This document shows, piece after piece, positions 47,623 through 56,097 of a stretch of 64,000 nucleotides of DNA. A program made the translations under genes and the position numbers. The stretch spans positions 124,001-188,000 of the forward strand of contig CAVSYR010000003.1 in the NCBI GenBank assembly GCA_963732225.1, given 5' to 3'. The notes below the pieces were generated by a model. The model did not search any database. It worked only from the letters and a program-made list of their open reading frames with translations, and was not told the origin of the DNA. The DNA comes from VRUE01 sp963732225 (lineage in GTDB: Bacteria > Actinomycetota > Thermoleophilia > Solirubrobacterales > 70-9). The number at the start of each line of letters is the position of its first letter. The first letter of the stretch is position 1.

Positions 47623-49408
47623 GTTGATCCTCCAGTTGCGGGACTTGGGGCCCTCCTTTTTCCGTCTCTGAGACGGAAAATGGGGGGCGCGGGCCGATCG
47701 GAGCCTGGGCCGGCTCCTCGGCGTGGTGGTACTGGCCGCCGCGCAAGAGCGAAGCAGCAGCGGCGACGAGGCAGGCGACGATCGCGAAGGTGAAGGCGGT
47801 GTCGAGGCCATCGCTGAAGGGGCCGGCGATCAGGTGTGGGAAGAAGGCCTGCCCGGTGAGCGCGGCGTGGGCGTGGGGCGGCAGGGCGGTGAGCGCGTGC
47901 GGGCCGACCAGGTGCTGGATCGGGTTGTAGCCGAGGAAGGCGGCGAAGAGGACCGAGATCGGCGGGGTCTGGCCGGCGTGGTGGGCGACCCCGTGGGAGA
48001 CGCCGTGCGCTTCCAGGCCGCCGCTCAGCGCGCTCGGCAGGCTGGAGGAGAGGCCGATGATCAGCAGGGTGAAGAAGATCCCGACCGAGAGCACCTGGGC
48101 CGAGTTCTGGAAGGTCTGGTTCATGCCGCCGCCGGCACCGCGATCGGCGGCGGGCAGGCTGTTCATCACCGCGGCGCGGTTGGGCGAGGCGAACATCCCC
48201 ATCGAGATGCCCTGCAGCAGCAGGATCGCGGCGAAGACGGGGTAGGCGAAGTCGATCGGCAGCGCCATCAGCAGGGCGAAGCTGATTGCCGCGGCGATCA
48301 TGCCGCCGGTGGCGAAGGGGCGGGCGCCGAAGCGGTCGGAGAGGTAGCCCGAGGTCGGCCCGGCGAGCAGCAGGCCGATCGTCAGCGGCAGCATGTAGAT
48401 GCCCGCCCAGAGCGGCGTTTCGGTGAAGCCGTAGCCGTGCAGCGGCAGCCAGATGCCCTGCAGCCAGATGATCAGCATGAACATCAGGCCGCCGCGCGAG
48501 ACGGCGGCGAGGAAGGTCGAGAGGGTGCCGAAGGTGAAGGCGCGGATGCGGAAGAGGGGGAGGCGGAACATCGGCTCGGCGACGCGGCGCTCGATCACGG
48601 CGAAGGCGACCAGCGAGGTGATCGAACCGGCCATCAGGGCGAGTACGCGGGGGCTGCCCCAGCCGGTCGGGCTGCCGCCGTAGGGGCGGATGCCGTAAGT
48701 GACCGCGACCATCACCAGGACCAGGCCGAGGGCGAAGGTGATGTTGCCGCCCCAGTCGATCGAGGCGGGTCGCGGTTTGCTGCGCTCCTCCAGCTTGAGG
48801 TAGGCCCAGACGGTGCCGAAGAGGCCGACCGGGACCGAGATCAGGAAGACCAGGCGCCAGTCGATCGGCGCCAGCAGGCCGCCGAGGATGAGGCCGACGA
48901 ACATGCCGCTGACGCCGACGATGTTGTTGATCCCGAGCGCCATGCCGCGCTGGTTGATCGGGAAGGCGTCGGTGATGATCGCCGCCGCGTTGGCCAGCAG
49001 GCAGGCGCCGCCGACGCCCTGGACGATGCGGAAGATGACCAGGTACATGGCGCCGGCCTGTCCCGTCATCCAGTCGATCGCCAGCAGCAACGAGGCGGCG
49101 GTGTAGATGACGAAGCCGAGGTTGTAGATCTTCACCCGGCCGTAGATGTCGCCGAGCCGGCCGAGGCTGACGATCAGCACGCTGGAGACGACCAGGTAGC
49201 CGAGGATCATCCAGAGCAGGTAGAAGCTGTTGCCGGGGACCAGCGGGTCGAGGTGGATGCCGCGGAAGATGTCGGGCATCGCGATCAGCGTGATCGAGGC
49301 GTCGAGCGTCGCCAGCAGGATCGCCAGAGTGGTGTTGGAGAGGGCGATCCACTTGTAGCGGTCGTTGGCCGGGGCGCCGTTGGCCTGCGCTGCGCTCGTC
49401 GCTGACAC
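47612..49408 (-). CDS. MFS transporter, DHA2 (EmrB/QacA) family
   Basis: 598 residues from GTG 49408. ALSNTTLAILLATLDASITL opens TM1, followed by GRLGDIYGRVKIYN (motif A) and DAFPINQRGMALGINNIVG. About 14 TM segments are visible. A long outer loop near residues 490-540 is rich in His (HGVSHGVAHHAG, HAHAAL). The start is set by TATATT exactly 6 nt upstream; GTG 49423 lies within the operator. The divergent MarR gene and the 32-bp palindrome between them indicate a repressor-controlled drug exporter. Confidence 0.88.
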   Translation of the reverse strand: MSATSAAQANGAPANDRYKWIALSNTTLAILLATLDASITLIAMPDIFRGIHLDPLVPGNSFYLLWMILGYLVVSSVLIVSLGRLGDIYGRVKIYNLGFVIYTAASLLLAIDWMTGQAGAMYLVIFRIVQGVGGACLLANAAAIITDAFPINQRGMALGINNIVGVSGMFVGLILGGLLAPIDWRLVFLISVPVGLFGTVWAYLKLEERSKPRPASIDWGGNITFALGLVLVMVAVTYGIRPYGGSPTGWGSPRVLALMAGSITSLVAFAVIERRVAEPMFRLPLFRIRAFTFGTLSTFLAAVSRGGLMFMLIIWLQGIWLPLHGYGFTETPLWAGIYMLPLTIGLLLAGPTSGYLSDRFGARPFATGGMIAAAISFALLMALPIDFAYPVFAAILLLQGISMGMFASPNRAAVMNSLPAADRGAGGGMNQTFQNSAQVLSVGIFFTLLIIGLSSSLPSALSGGLEAHGVSHGVAHHAGQTPPISVLFAAFLGYNPIQHLVGPHALTALPPHAHAALTGQAFFPHLIAGPFSDGLDTAFTFAIVACLVAAAASLLRGGQYHHAEEPAQAPIGPRPPFSVSETEKGGPQVPQLEDQHAR

Positions 49409-49414
49409 AGCTTC

Positions 49415-49420
49415 AATATA
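49415..49420 (-). promoter_or_regulatory. -10 element of the MFS gene, leaderless
   Basis: TATATT on the minus strand is exactly 6 nt before GTG 49408 and touches the operator palindrome. Confidence 0.55.
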
Positions 49421-49450
49421 CACAGGCAAACTGTGCAGTTTGCCTGTGTA
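49419..49450. promoter_or_regulatory. MarR-type operator, perfect 32-bp palindrome
   Basis: Arms of 15 bp (49419-49433 and 49436-49450; CACAGGCAAACTG on the left) are perfectly inverted around a 2-bp centre. It lies between the divergent MFS and MarR genes and overlaps or abuts both promoters. Confidence 0.75.
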
Positions 49451-49458
49451 CTTTCGAG

Positions 49459-49464
49459 TATGAT
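49459..49464 (+). promoter_or_regulatory. -10 element of the marR gene, leaderless
   Basis: TATGAT is exactly 6 nt before ATG 49471. Confidence 0.55.
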
Positions 49465-49470
49465 CGGCCC

Positions 49471-49896
49471 ATGCCGACCCGCGTCGACAGCGGCCCGCTC
49501 GCCAGCGAGCTGCGCGTAGTGCTCGGCCACCTGATCCGCCGCCTGCGCAGCGAGCACCGCTTCTCGCTCTCCCAGGGCTCGGTCCTCGGCCGGCTCGACC
49601 GCGAAGGCCCGCAGAGCACGAGCAAGCTGGCGAGCGCCGAACGCGTGCGCCCGCAGTCGATGGGCCAGACCGTCGCCGAGCTCGAGGCCCAGCGCCTGAT
49701 CGCACGGCGCCCCGACCCGAGCGACGGCCGCAGCGCCCTGCTCGAGCTAACCGACGCCGGCCGCACCGAGCTGCGCGAGGACCGCGGCCGCCGCGAGGGC
49801 TGGCTCGCCGAGGCGATCGAGGACAACTTCAGCGACGAGGAGCGCGAGACGCTCGACGAAGCAGTGCGCCTGCTTGCGCGGCTGGCCGAGCTTTAA
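49471..49896 (+). CDS. MarR family transcriptional regulator
   Basis: 141 residues, full length. The winged helix covers about 35-100: LSQGSVLGRLDREGPQSTSK, recognition segment AERVRPQSMGQTVAELEAQ and wing RRPDPSDGRSALLELTDAG. Helical ends make the dimer. It is divergent from the DHA2 exporter with the palindromic operator between, the classical arrangement of a repressor released by a drug or phenolic ligand. Confidence 0.92.
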   Translation: MPTRVDSGPLASELRVVLGHLIRRLRSEHRFSLSQGSVLGRLDREGPQSTSKLASAERVRPQSMGQTVAELEAQRLIARRPDPSDGRSALLELTDAGRTELREDRGRREGWLAEAIEDNFSDEERETLDEAVRLLARLAEL

Positions 49897-49917
49897 AGAA
49901 ATTGGACGTAAATACGT

Positions 49918-49948
49918 CTAGACGATTAGACGTTTAATCATCTAGTAT
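49918..49948. promoter_or_regulatory. Operator-like palindrome and -10 box of the Fic gene
   Basis: CTAGACGATTA (49918-49928) is inverted at TAATCATCTAG (49935-49945) with one mismatch. TAGTAT (49943-49948) is exactly 6 nt before ATG 49955. The palindrome could bind the C-terminal HTH of the Fic protein itself. Confidence 0.5.
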
Positions 49949-49954
49949 GACCGG

Positions 49955-51034
49955 ATGCTTTTTGCGACACCCCCCATAGCTCGAGAGCTAAAAGCAAAGC
50001 TCGACGAGCTCGATCGGCTTCGAAGCGAGCTCGGTTTAGAAGCCGGGCGGCGTTCGCCCTGGATCGGTGCGCTGCGGCGCCAGGTGCGGGCCAGCAGCGT
50101 CGAAGGCTCGACCTCGATCGAGGGGTTCAGCGTGGCTCCCGGGGAGGCCGTCGCGCTCGTCAATAGCGAGGAACCGGTCGACCCCGACGACGAGAACCGT
50201 ATGGCGGTCGCCTGTTACGCGCGGGCTATGGACCACGTCGGGGTCATGGCCACCGATCCCACGTTCCGCTGGCTCGACAGAGTCATCCTCGACCTCCATT
50301 TCGACGCTTGCTCCTTCCAGCGAGAGGCGAAGCCCGGCCAGTGGCGTTCGGGCGCGGTTGGCATAACCGGGAGTGATGGCAGGCTCGTCTACCAGGCGCC
50401 CGATGCTGCCGAGGTCTCTGGACTCATGGCCGAGGTGGTCGAGTGGCTCGAGCATGGGGGTCCCGACCTCCACGTGGTCGTGCGTGCGGCAATGAGCCAT
50501 CTCCATGTGGTGTCGATCCACCCATTTCACGACGGGAACGGCCGTATCTCTCGCATCATCCAGTCCTTGGTCCTTGCCCGGGATGGCCTGATGTCACCGG
50601 AGTTCGGCTCGATCGAGGAGTACCTCGGCGCGCACACAGCCGCCTATTACGATGCCCTCAATCAGGCCCACGGCCCGACCTACCAGCCCGATCGAGACGT
50701 CACCGATTGGATTGCCTTCTGCATCGACGCTCACCTTGCTCAAGCGCGTCAGCGCCTCGCCCAAATCAAGGATGCCGCGGCCCGCTGGGCCAACTTGGAA
50801 CAGCTGGTCGAATCCCGCCATTGGCCCGATCGTCTGGTGATCGCCTTGGAGCAAGCCTTGATGGGAGGGACGGATCGAACCAGCTACGCGGCCGAGGCCG
50901 ATGTCTCGCCGGCTACGGCCAGCACCGACTTTCGTCGCTTGGTCGATGCCGGTCTGGTCGATCAAGCGGGGCGCGGCCGCAGCGTCCGCTACGAACCGAC
51001 CGAGAGTCTTCGCAGGCAGGCCGCCGGTCAGTAA
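49955..51034 (+). CDS. Fic family protein with C-terminal HTH
   Basis: 359 residues. The Fic active site HPFHDGNGRISR (189-200) is complete, so it should transfer AMP or another nucleotide moiety to protein targets. The N-terminal helix carries STSIEG (52-57), matching the inhibitory motif (S/T)-x3-E-G of class II Fic proteins, which lock their own activity. Residues 300-350 form a winged helix (SYAAEADVSPATASTDFRRL, RGRSVRYEPT). The inverted repeat at the promoter suggests autoregulation. It could be a stand-alone toxin or a regulator. Confidence 0.9.
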   Translation: MLFATPPIARELKAKLDELDRLRSELGLEAGRRSPWIGALRRQVRASSVEGSTSIEGFSVAPGEAVALVNSEEPVDPDDENRMAVACYARAMDHVGVMATDPTFRWLDRVILDLHFDACSFQREAKPGQWRSGAVGITGSDGRLVYQAPDAAEVSGLMAEVVEWLEHGGPDLHVVVRAAMSHLHVVSIHPFHDGNGRISRIIQSLVLARDGLMSPEFGSIEEYLGAHTAAYYDALNQAHGPTYQPDRDVTDWIAFCIDAHLAQARQRLAQIKDAAARWANLEQLVESRHWPDRLVIALEQALMGGTDRTSYAAEADVSPATASTDFRRLVDAGLVDQAGRGRSVRYEPTESLRRQAAGQ

Positions 51035-51128
51035 AGGCCGAACTCGCTACGCGAACGAGCGGAGTTGACGCAGTTTCAGGTGTTTCCGCGCACCACGCGT
51101 CCTCAATACAGCTCTAGCGTCGGCACCG

Positions 51129-51359
51129 ATGATTCACCGTGAGGATTTGATCCCGCGCTTCGAATGGCTCGCAGGCTCGAAGTACTACGACGAAGCGGTT
51201 GACGAGGCACTTATTGCCATTGCATTTGCCGCGCACGGACGCGGCCATGAGCTGCTCGAGTACGGAGCCGCGTGGATGATGGCCAATGGGATCGTCGAGG
51301 TATTCGGCTTGGAGGATCTCGTCGACAAAGCGCGCGGCGAACTCCTGCTCCCGCCGTAG
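51129..51359 (+). CDS. Small protein of unknown function
   Basis: 76 residues, acidic and helical (MIHREDLIPRFEWLAGSKYY, HELLEYGAAWMMANGIVEVF). TAGCGT lies 8 nt before the ATG. It sits between the Fic gene and VapBC. I see no motif of a known toxin, antitoxin or antirestriction protein. Confidence 0.5.
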   Translation: MIHREDLIPRFEWLAGSKYYDEAVDEALIAIAFAAHGRGHELLEYGAAWMMANGIVEVFGLEDLVDKARGELLLPP

Positions 51360-51370
51360 GTCCTGCGGAC

Positions 51371-51398
51371 TTGACTTGCGCTTTTCTCGATCTATCCT
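51371..51398 (+). promoter_or_regulatory. Promoter of the vapBC pair
   Basis: TTGACT (51371-51376), 16-bp spacer, TATCCT (51393-51398). This is the best two-box promoter in the accessory region; the leader would be about 20 nt. Confidence 0.6.
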
Positions 51399-51425
51399 TT
51401 ACAAATCTCCAAAAAAGTAAAGAAC

Positions 51426-51644
51426 ATGACTCGTGTCTCATCCAAGCATCAAGTGACGATCCCGGTTGACGCGCTTCGGGCCGCTGGGCTGGAACCTGGA
51501 GACACCTTGAAGGTCGAAGCTGTCAGCGCCGGCCGCGTCATCCTGACTCGGGTCGATGAACTGCTCGGCTCCTACTCCGGATGCCTGGACAGCGGGGGTG
51601 AGCTGCGGCGGCAAGTAGAAGGGCTGCGTGAGGAGTGGCGGTGA
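51426..51644 (+). CDS. vapB: AbrB/VapB-type antitoxin
   Basis: 72 residues. The swapped-hairpin DNA-binding domain is seen as TRVSSKHQVTIPVDALRAAG and LEPGDTLKVEAVSAGRVILT. The C-terminal half (LDSGGELRRQVEGLREEWR) should wrap the toxin. It overlaps the toxin gene by 4 to 10 bp, depending on which GTG is used, the usual coupled order antitoxin-toxin. Confidence 0.88.
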   Translation: MTRVSSKHQVTIPVDALRAAGLEPGDTLKVEAVSAGRVILTRVDELLGSYSGCLDSGGELRRQVEGLREEWR

Positions 51645-52039
51645 TTCTCGACTCGGATGCGGTGATCGGGTTTCTCGATCGCGGCGATGCGCTCCACGCA
51701 TCCGCCGATGCGGTTGTTCGCAAGTTCATCCTCGAGCAGCGCCTCCTCGTCTCCGTTGTGACGTATGCCGAGGTTCTTACCGGCGCGAGGTTGGGTCATC
51801 ACGACGAAGGCAGCGTTCGCGGCTTTTTCGACGAGTTGATCTCCGGGGTTCTGCCCGTTGACCTCGAAGTGGCGGACAAGGCCACGGAGCTCCGTTCTCA
51901 GCGGGAAGCCCTGCGGATGCCGGATGCCCTGATTCTTGCCACTGCCGAGACCAACGAGGAAGTCGACCTCATCGTCACCGGCGACGTCGGCACGACTAAA
52001 GTTCCGGACCTTCAGTGTCGGGTCGAAATCCTGAGTTGA
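51635..52039 (+). CDS. vapC: VapC-type PIN domain toxin
   Basis: 134 residues (GTG 51635) or 132 (GTG 51641, GTGA overlap). The PIN acid residues are in AVILDSDAVIGFLD, VVTYAEVLTGAR, RMPDALILATA and VTGDVGT, giving the four-acid metal site. It is expected to be an endoribonuclease for tRNA or rRNA that is neutralised by the preceding VapB. Confidence 0.9.
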   Translation: MAVILDSDAVIGFLDRGDALHASADAVVRKFILEQRLLVSVVTYAEVLTGARLGHHDEGSVRGFFDELISGVLPVDLEVADKATELRSQREALRMPDALILATAETNEEVDLIVTGDVGTTKVPDLQCRVEILS

Positions 52040-52086
52040 GATTGGGGACGATTGCGCGGACGAGCGACAAGTAGCCTTCGCGAGCG

Positions 52087-52734
52087 ATGAACGACGACTG
52101 GCGCCTCGAGGTTGACTTCGACGATCCGAGGCACATCGGGCCCTTGGTCGAGCGACTCGAGGCCAGCGAGCTCGAACACGACCTGAGCGGCGCCTTCCAC
52201 GATCGCGTTGCTGTCAGCCGTGAAGGTTCCACGGTCTTTCTCTACGCCGGCTCGAGGGAGCAGGACGAAGCAGCCCGCAACCACGTGCTCAGCCTTGCGC
52301 AGCAGCACGGTTGGAAGCTCGATGCCGAGCTGACGCACTGGCACCCGACGGCCGAGGAATGGGAGGACCCCGACCTCCCCCTTCCGAGTGGCGACGCAGC
52401 CAAGCACGCCGAGCACGAGGCCTTGATCGCGGCGGAGCGTCGTCAGGTCGAGGAAAGCGGGCACCCTGAATTCGAGGTTCGCGTCGACCTTCCCTCATTC
52501 CACGAGGCAAACCAGTTCGCCGACACGCTCCGTAGCGAGGGCCTCCCGGTGGTCCACCGCTGGAGGTACCTGCTGATCGGCGTCCCCGACGAGGACAGCG
52601 GCAAGGAACTCGTCGAAAAGATCCAGAGCCAGGCCCCACCCGGCAGCAAGGTCAGTTTCGAGGGGACCTGGGCCGCCGCCTACGCTGAGCGCCCACCGAA
52701 CCCGTACGCGATCTTCGGTGGGCTGGGCGGCTAG
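52087..52734 (+). CDS. Conserved protein of unknown function
   Basis: 215 residues, acidic. Two similar alpha/beta halves are visible: residues 1-75 (WRLEVDFDDPRHIGPLVERL, then TVFLYAGSREQDEAARNHVL) and 115-200 (FEVRVDLPSFHEANQFADTL, then RWRYLLIGVPDEDSGKELVE), each a beta-alpha-beta pattern that looks like a duplicated ferredoxin-like fold. HWHPTAEEWEDPDLPLP links them. Seen in other actinobacteria as an uncharacterised family as far as I recall. No operon partner. Confidence 0.7.
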   Translation: MNDDWRLEVDFDDPRHIGPLVERLEASELEHDLSGAFHDRVAVSREGSTVFLYAGSREQDEAARNHVLSLAQQHGWKLDAELTHWHPTAEEWEDPDLPLPSGDAAKHAEHEALIAAERRQVEESGHPEFEVRVDLPSFHEANQFADTLRSEGLPVVHRWRYLLIGVPDEDSGKELVEKIQSQAPPGSKVSFEGTWAAAYAERPPNPYAIFGGLGG

Positions 52735-52794
52735 CAGTCAGCCGATCGCATTAGCTGAGTGATCCAATTCAGTCCGCGGCGCGAATGGTTGCCC

Positions 52795-53070
52795 ATGAGG
52801 AAAGTCCATGCCCTGGACTGGGAGGCTCTCGTCGCCCGCTCCCTTCATCCGACCAGGCTCTGGATCATCGAAGCAATGCTTCGCATAGGGCGGCCGCTGT
52901 CGGCGACGGAGCTGGAGGGGACCTTCGGCAAGGAGAATCTGGGCATCGCGTCCATCTCCTACCACCTCAAAATCCTCACCAAGCACGGCATCGTCGAGGA
53001 GGTCCGGGAACGTAAAGTGCGAGGTGCGACGGAGAGGTTCTACGCCTTCACCGCTGCGGTCTTGCAGTAG
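52795..53070 (+). CDS. ArsR-like winged-helix regulator
   Basis: 91 residues from ATG 52795; GTG 52759 would add 12 residues. LHPTRLWIIEAMLRIGRPLS and IASISYHLKILTKHGIVEEV form the winged helix of ArsR-type regulators, without metal-binding Cys. Arg-rich wing (RERKVRGATERFYAF). It is convergent with the NADP-dependent oxidoreductase; the target is unknown. Confidence 0.75.
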   Translation: MRKVHALDWEALVARSLHPTRLWIIEAMLRIGRPLSATELEGTFGKENLGIASISYHLKILTKHGIVEEVRERKVRGATERFYAFTAAVLQ

Positions 53071-53086
53071 TCGGGACCCGATCGGT

Positions 53087-54100
53087 CTAGTCGCTGACCC
53101 GCACGACGAGCTTGCCGACGTTGGCGCCGTCGAAGAGCATGTTGATCGCGCTCGGCAGCTGCTCGAAGCCCTCGACGACGGTCTCCAGCGGCTCGAGGCT
53201 GCCGTCGGCGATCCACTCCGCAAGCTGTGCCGAGACCTCGGCCAGCTTGCCGAAGTGGTCGAGGATGATGAAGCCCTGCAGGGTGGCGCGCTTGACCAGC
53301 AGGTTGCCGAAGGTCTCGCGGGGTCCGCTCGCCGCGGCGCTGTCGTTGTAGCCGGAGATCAACCCGCAGAGGGCGATCCGGGCGTGGAGGTTGAGGCGGT
53401 TGAAGATCGCGTCCATGATCTCGCCGCCGACGTTCTCGAAGTCGACGTCGATGCCGTCCGGAGTCGCAGCCTTGAGCTGCTCGCGCCAGTCCTCGGCGCG
53501 ATGGTCCACGGCCGCGTCGAAGCCGAGCTTCCCGGTCAGGATCGAACCCTTCTCGGCGCCGCCGGCGATGCCGACGACGCGGGCGCCGTCGCGCTTGGCG
53601 AGCTGGCCGGCCACCGAGCCGACCGCGCCGGCGGCTGCCGATACGACGACGGTCTCGCCCTCCTTGGGCTTGCCGATTTCCTTCATCCCGACCCAGGCCG
53701 TGAGGCCGGTCATGCCGAGGGCACCGAGGTAGAGGCTGGGTGAGACGCCCTCGATCTCGGGAACGCGCTGCAGCGGTGCGGCATCGGAGGCGATGAAGTT
53801 CTCGGTCCAGCCGGTCAACCCCTGGACCAGCTGCCCCTCCTCATAGTCGGGATGCTTGGACTCGACCACCCGACCGAGGCCGAGGCCGCGCATCGTCTCG
53901 CCGATCGCCACCGGTGGCAGGTAGCCGGGCTGATCGTTGATCCATCCCCGGTTGGTTGGATCAAGCGAGATCCACTCGGTGCGAACCAGCGCCTCGCCAT
54001 CGCCGATCGCCGGCAACTCCTGCTCGAGCAGCTCGAAGGTCCCGTCGTCGATCCGCCCCTCGGGGCGCTGGCGCAATGCGAAGCGACGATTGGCCGGCAC
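53087..54100 (-). CDS. NADP-dependent oxidoreductase, MDR leukotriene B4 dehydrogenase-like
   Basis: 337 residues from GTG 54100. No zinc ligands. LRQRPEGRIDDGTFELLEQE at the N-terminus, the nucleotide loop VVVSAAAGAVGSVAGQLAKR with GIAGGAEKG, and VDFENVGGEIMDAIFNRLN are the pattern of alkenal/one oxidoreductases and curcumin reductases. It should reduce activated double bonds with NADPH. TAGACT exactly 6 nt upstream supports the start. Confidence 0.88.
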   Translation of the reverse strand: MPANRRFALRQRPEGRIDDGTFELLEQELPAIGDGEALVRTEWISLDPTNRGWINDQPGYLPPVAIGETMRGLGLGRVVESKHPDYEEGQLVQGLTGWTENFIASDAAPLQRVPEIEGVSPSLYLGALGMTGLTAWVGMKEIGKPKEGETVVVSAAAGAVGSVAGQLAKRDGARVVGIAGGAEKGSILTGKLGFDAAVDHRAEDWREQLKAATPDGIDVDFENVGGEIMDAIFNRLNLHARIALCGLISGYNDSAAASGPRETFGNLLVKRATLQGFIILDHFGKLAEVSAQLAEWIADGSLEPLETVVEGFEQLPSAINMLFDGANVGKLVVRVSD

Positions 54101-54106
54101 GGTGCG

Positions 54107-54112
54107 AGTCTA
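54107..54112 (-). promoter_or_regulatory. -10 element for a leaderless transcript
   Basis: On the minus strand TAGACT is exactly 6 nt before GTG 54100. Confidence 0.5.
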
Positions 54113-54153
54113 CCTTTGGGATGGAGGTGGCCTAGTGGGCGCGGCGGCGGAGT

Positions 54154-55245
54154 TCAGAGCAGGGGGAAAGTTCCGAGGCTGCCGTCTTCCAGGGTCAGTT
54201 TCAGCCCCGATGGTGCTTTGCCTTCCTGGTAAAGAGCGTCGAGGCGGTCGAGGGCGGCGCCAATGACGATTTCGTTGACGTGGCCGGCGAAGGGGGAGAC
54301 GTAGCCAGGCAGCAAGCCGAGCACGTCGCCGTCGAGGGTCAGGCCGGGCGGCGATTCGGGGGCTTTGAAGATCGACGTGGTGTAGTCGGTGGGGATGCCG
54401 GCCAGCGCCAGGGCGGCGACCATCTGGTCGCTCTGGTCGGAGGTGACCTCGCCGTCGAGGACGCCGTGGGAGACGACCACGCCTTTCAGGCCGGAGGCTT
54501 TCATCTGGCTGGAGCGCAGCGCTGGGCTGCGGTTGAGGTAGGTGGTGAGGTTGAGGATCGGCGAGCCCATCTCAGTTTCGATGTCGGCCTTGGCGTTGGC
54601 GCCCGTTGTCTGAATGCCGCCGAGGGGCAGCAGTGAGATCGCCGTGGCGTCGGCGTAAATCTCCGGCACGTCGGTGACCCCTGCGACGTCGAACCAGTAG
54701 TCGAACAGTGGGCTGCCACCGGCGCGGGTGGCGTGTTCGGAGACCGCGAGACCGGTCATGTTGCCGCCCATGCTGACGCCGAAGGCCGTGTTGACGAAGC
54801 GGGTGGGGTTGAGGCCTTGGCAGGTGCTGGTGAAGAGCTGCGCCGCGGCGATCGAGTCAGCTGCCCCCTCGCTTACTTTCCAGCCGCGCGAGGTGTTGCC
54901 GGTTGGCCCTTCGAGATCGACGGTGCCGTGGTAGTCCATCGCGATCACGATCGCGTCGTCGCGCTGGGCGATGCCGGGCATCAAGGACACCATCGAGTGG
55001 GCCGTGGTCGGGTAGCCGTGCCCGAGCACGACCACGCCCTTCGGAGTCGACGAAGGGAGCGCGTAGTAGCCATAGGTCGGGACCCCACCAACGGTGAGGT
55101 TGAGGGTCTGAATCGCCGCCGGTTCGCCCGTGCAGGCGGGCGGTTCGGCCTGCGCCGTTCCACTTAGGGCCGTCATCAAGGCGATGACCGGCACCAGCAA
55201 TCCAATAACGCGCAAGCCCGAGCGACCCTTACCCAACCTCACCAT
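54154..55245 (-). CDS. Secreted alpha/beta-hydrolase fold protein
   Basis: 363 residues. The signal peptide covers about 1-33 (VIALMTALSGTAQA). VVVLGHGYPTTAHSMVSL gives the oxyanion strand, and TAFGVSMGGNMTGLAV the nucleophile elbow G-x-S-x-G. The acid is probably in SHGVLDGEVTSDQ, and the catalytic His in PFAGHVNEI. A ribosome site GGGGAGA precedes the ATG. It could be a lipase, esterase or peptidase; the substrate is open. Confidence 0.78.
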   Translation of the reverse strand: MVRLGKGRSGLRVIGLLVPVIALMTALSGTAQAEPPACTGEPAAIQTLNLTVGGVPTYGYYALPSSTPKGVVVLGHGYPTTAHSMVSLMPGIAQRDDAIVIAMDYHGTVDLEGPTGNTSRGWKVSEGAADSIAAAQLFTSTCQGLNPTRFVNTAFGVSMGGNMTGLAVSEHATRAGGSPLFDYWFDVAGVTDVPEIYADATAISLLPLGGIQTTGANAKADIETEMGSPILNLTTYLNRSPALRSSQMKASGLKGVVVSHGVLDGEVTSDQSDQMVAALALAGIPTDYTTSIFKAPESPPGLTLDGDVLGLLPGYVSPFAGHVNEIVIGAALDRLDALYQEGKAPSGLKLTLEDGSLGTFPLL

Positions 55246-55288
55246 GATCTCCCCAAGGAATTAGTTGACTACTAAAGATCCTCGTAGC

Positions 55289-56095
55289 CTACATCCGGAT
55301 TCCTGATGACTGCAGGTTGAGTTCGACGGTTGCATCGCCGGCGGTGATGAGGAGGGCACGGGCGTTGGGGGGCGGGGCAGGCGCAAAGCCGCGGCTCGAG
55401 TGAGAGACGCGCACGCCACCTCCGCCACCACCGCCGCTTTCGAAGTACTCGCTGCCCAGGTCGTCTTCGACCTTAACCTCGGGATCTTTCTCGAGCGCGA
55501 GACATTGCTGGGCAGTCATCTCGGGATCGAAGCTCGGTGGCTCCGTGTCGTAGGTGAATTCGACGTAAAAGCCGTCCTCGAAGAGCTCGACCGCGAGGAT
55601 CGGCACCGTGGCGCCCGGCTGCGAGGGTGCGGCGACGGATCGGACGAACCGAGCGGCGGTGAATCGCTGTCGACGTTCCTGCTCGGCTCTCCACTCCGCC
55701 TGCCGGCGTTCGAGGTCGGCCTGCTCCTCCGGACTCAACTTTCTCGGTTCGATCTGCTCAAAGGAGACGCCGCTTACGGTTCCGTCGTCGAAGAGGATGC
55801 CGTCGAGGCGGAGGCTCTCAACGACGGAGCTGGACTCGCCGAAGGGGGCGGACAGGGAGATGCGGTCGGGGCGAAGAGGGCTGGCCGTTACCGGCGGGCG
55901 CTCCGGGTCCGGTGAGGGTGCGCTGCCATTGAACTCGGCGGTCAGCGCCGCGGCCCGCTCGGCGAGCACCGCCTCCCCGCCGAAGTCCCCGCGCAGACGC
56001 GCTTCACCGAGCAGGGCGAGCGCTACCCGAAGTAGCAGGATGCTCGCCGCCTCCTGCGCCTCCTCATGCTCGTTTTCGAAAGGCGGCGGGTTCAC
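55289..56095 (-). CDS. Unknown protein, paralogue of the upstream gene
   Basis: 268 residues from GTG 56095, two bases after the stop of its paralogue. The N-terminal part is helical (EAASILLLRVALALLGEARL), without clear signal peptide. The C-terminal half shares a pattern with the gene at 56098: RFVRSVAAPSQPGATVPILA, VELFEDGFYVEFTYDTEPPS, KVEDDLGSEY and PNARALLI..TVELNLQ. A run of eight Gly (SGGGGGGGGV) links the last strands. Function unknown. Confidence 0.65.
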   Translation of the reverse strand: MNPPPFENEHEEAQEAASILLLRVALALLGEARLRGDFGGEAVLAERAAALTAEFNGSAPSPDPERPPVTASPLRPDRISLSAPFGESSSVVESLRLDGILFDDGTVSGVSFEQIEPRKLSPEEQADLERRQAEWRAEQERRQRFTAARFVRSVAAPSQPGATVPILAVELFEDGFYVEFTYDTEPPSFDPEMTAQQCLALEKDPEVKVEDDLGSEYFESGGGGGGGVRVSHSSRGFAPAPPPNARALLITAGDATVELNLQSSGIRM

Positions 56096-56097
56096 GG

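Noticed and set aside
47723..49405. Long rightward open frame opposite the DHA2 exporter
   Set aside because: Pure shadow of the exporter, with Glu/Arg/Gln repeats and no motif.
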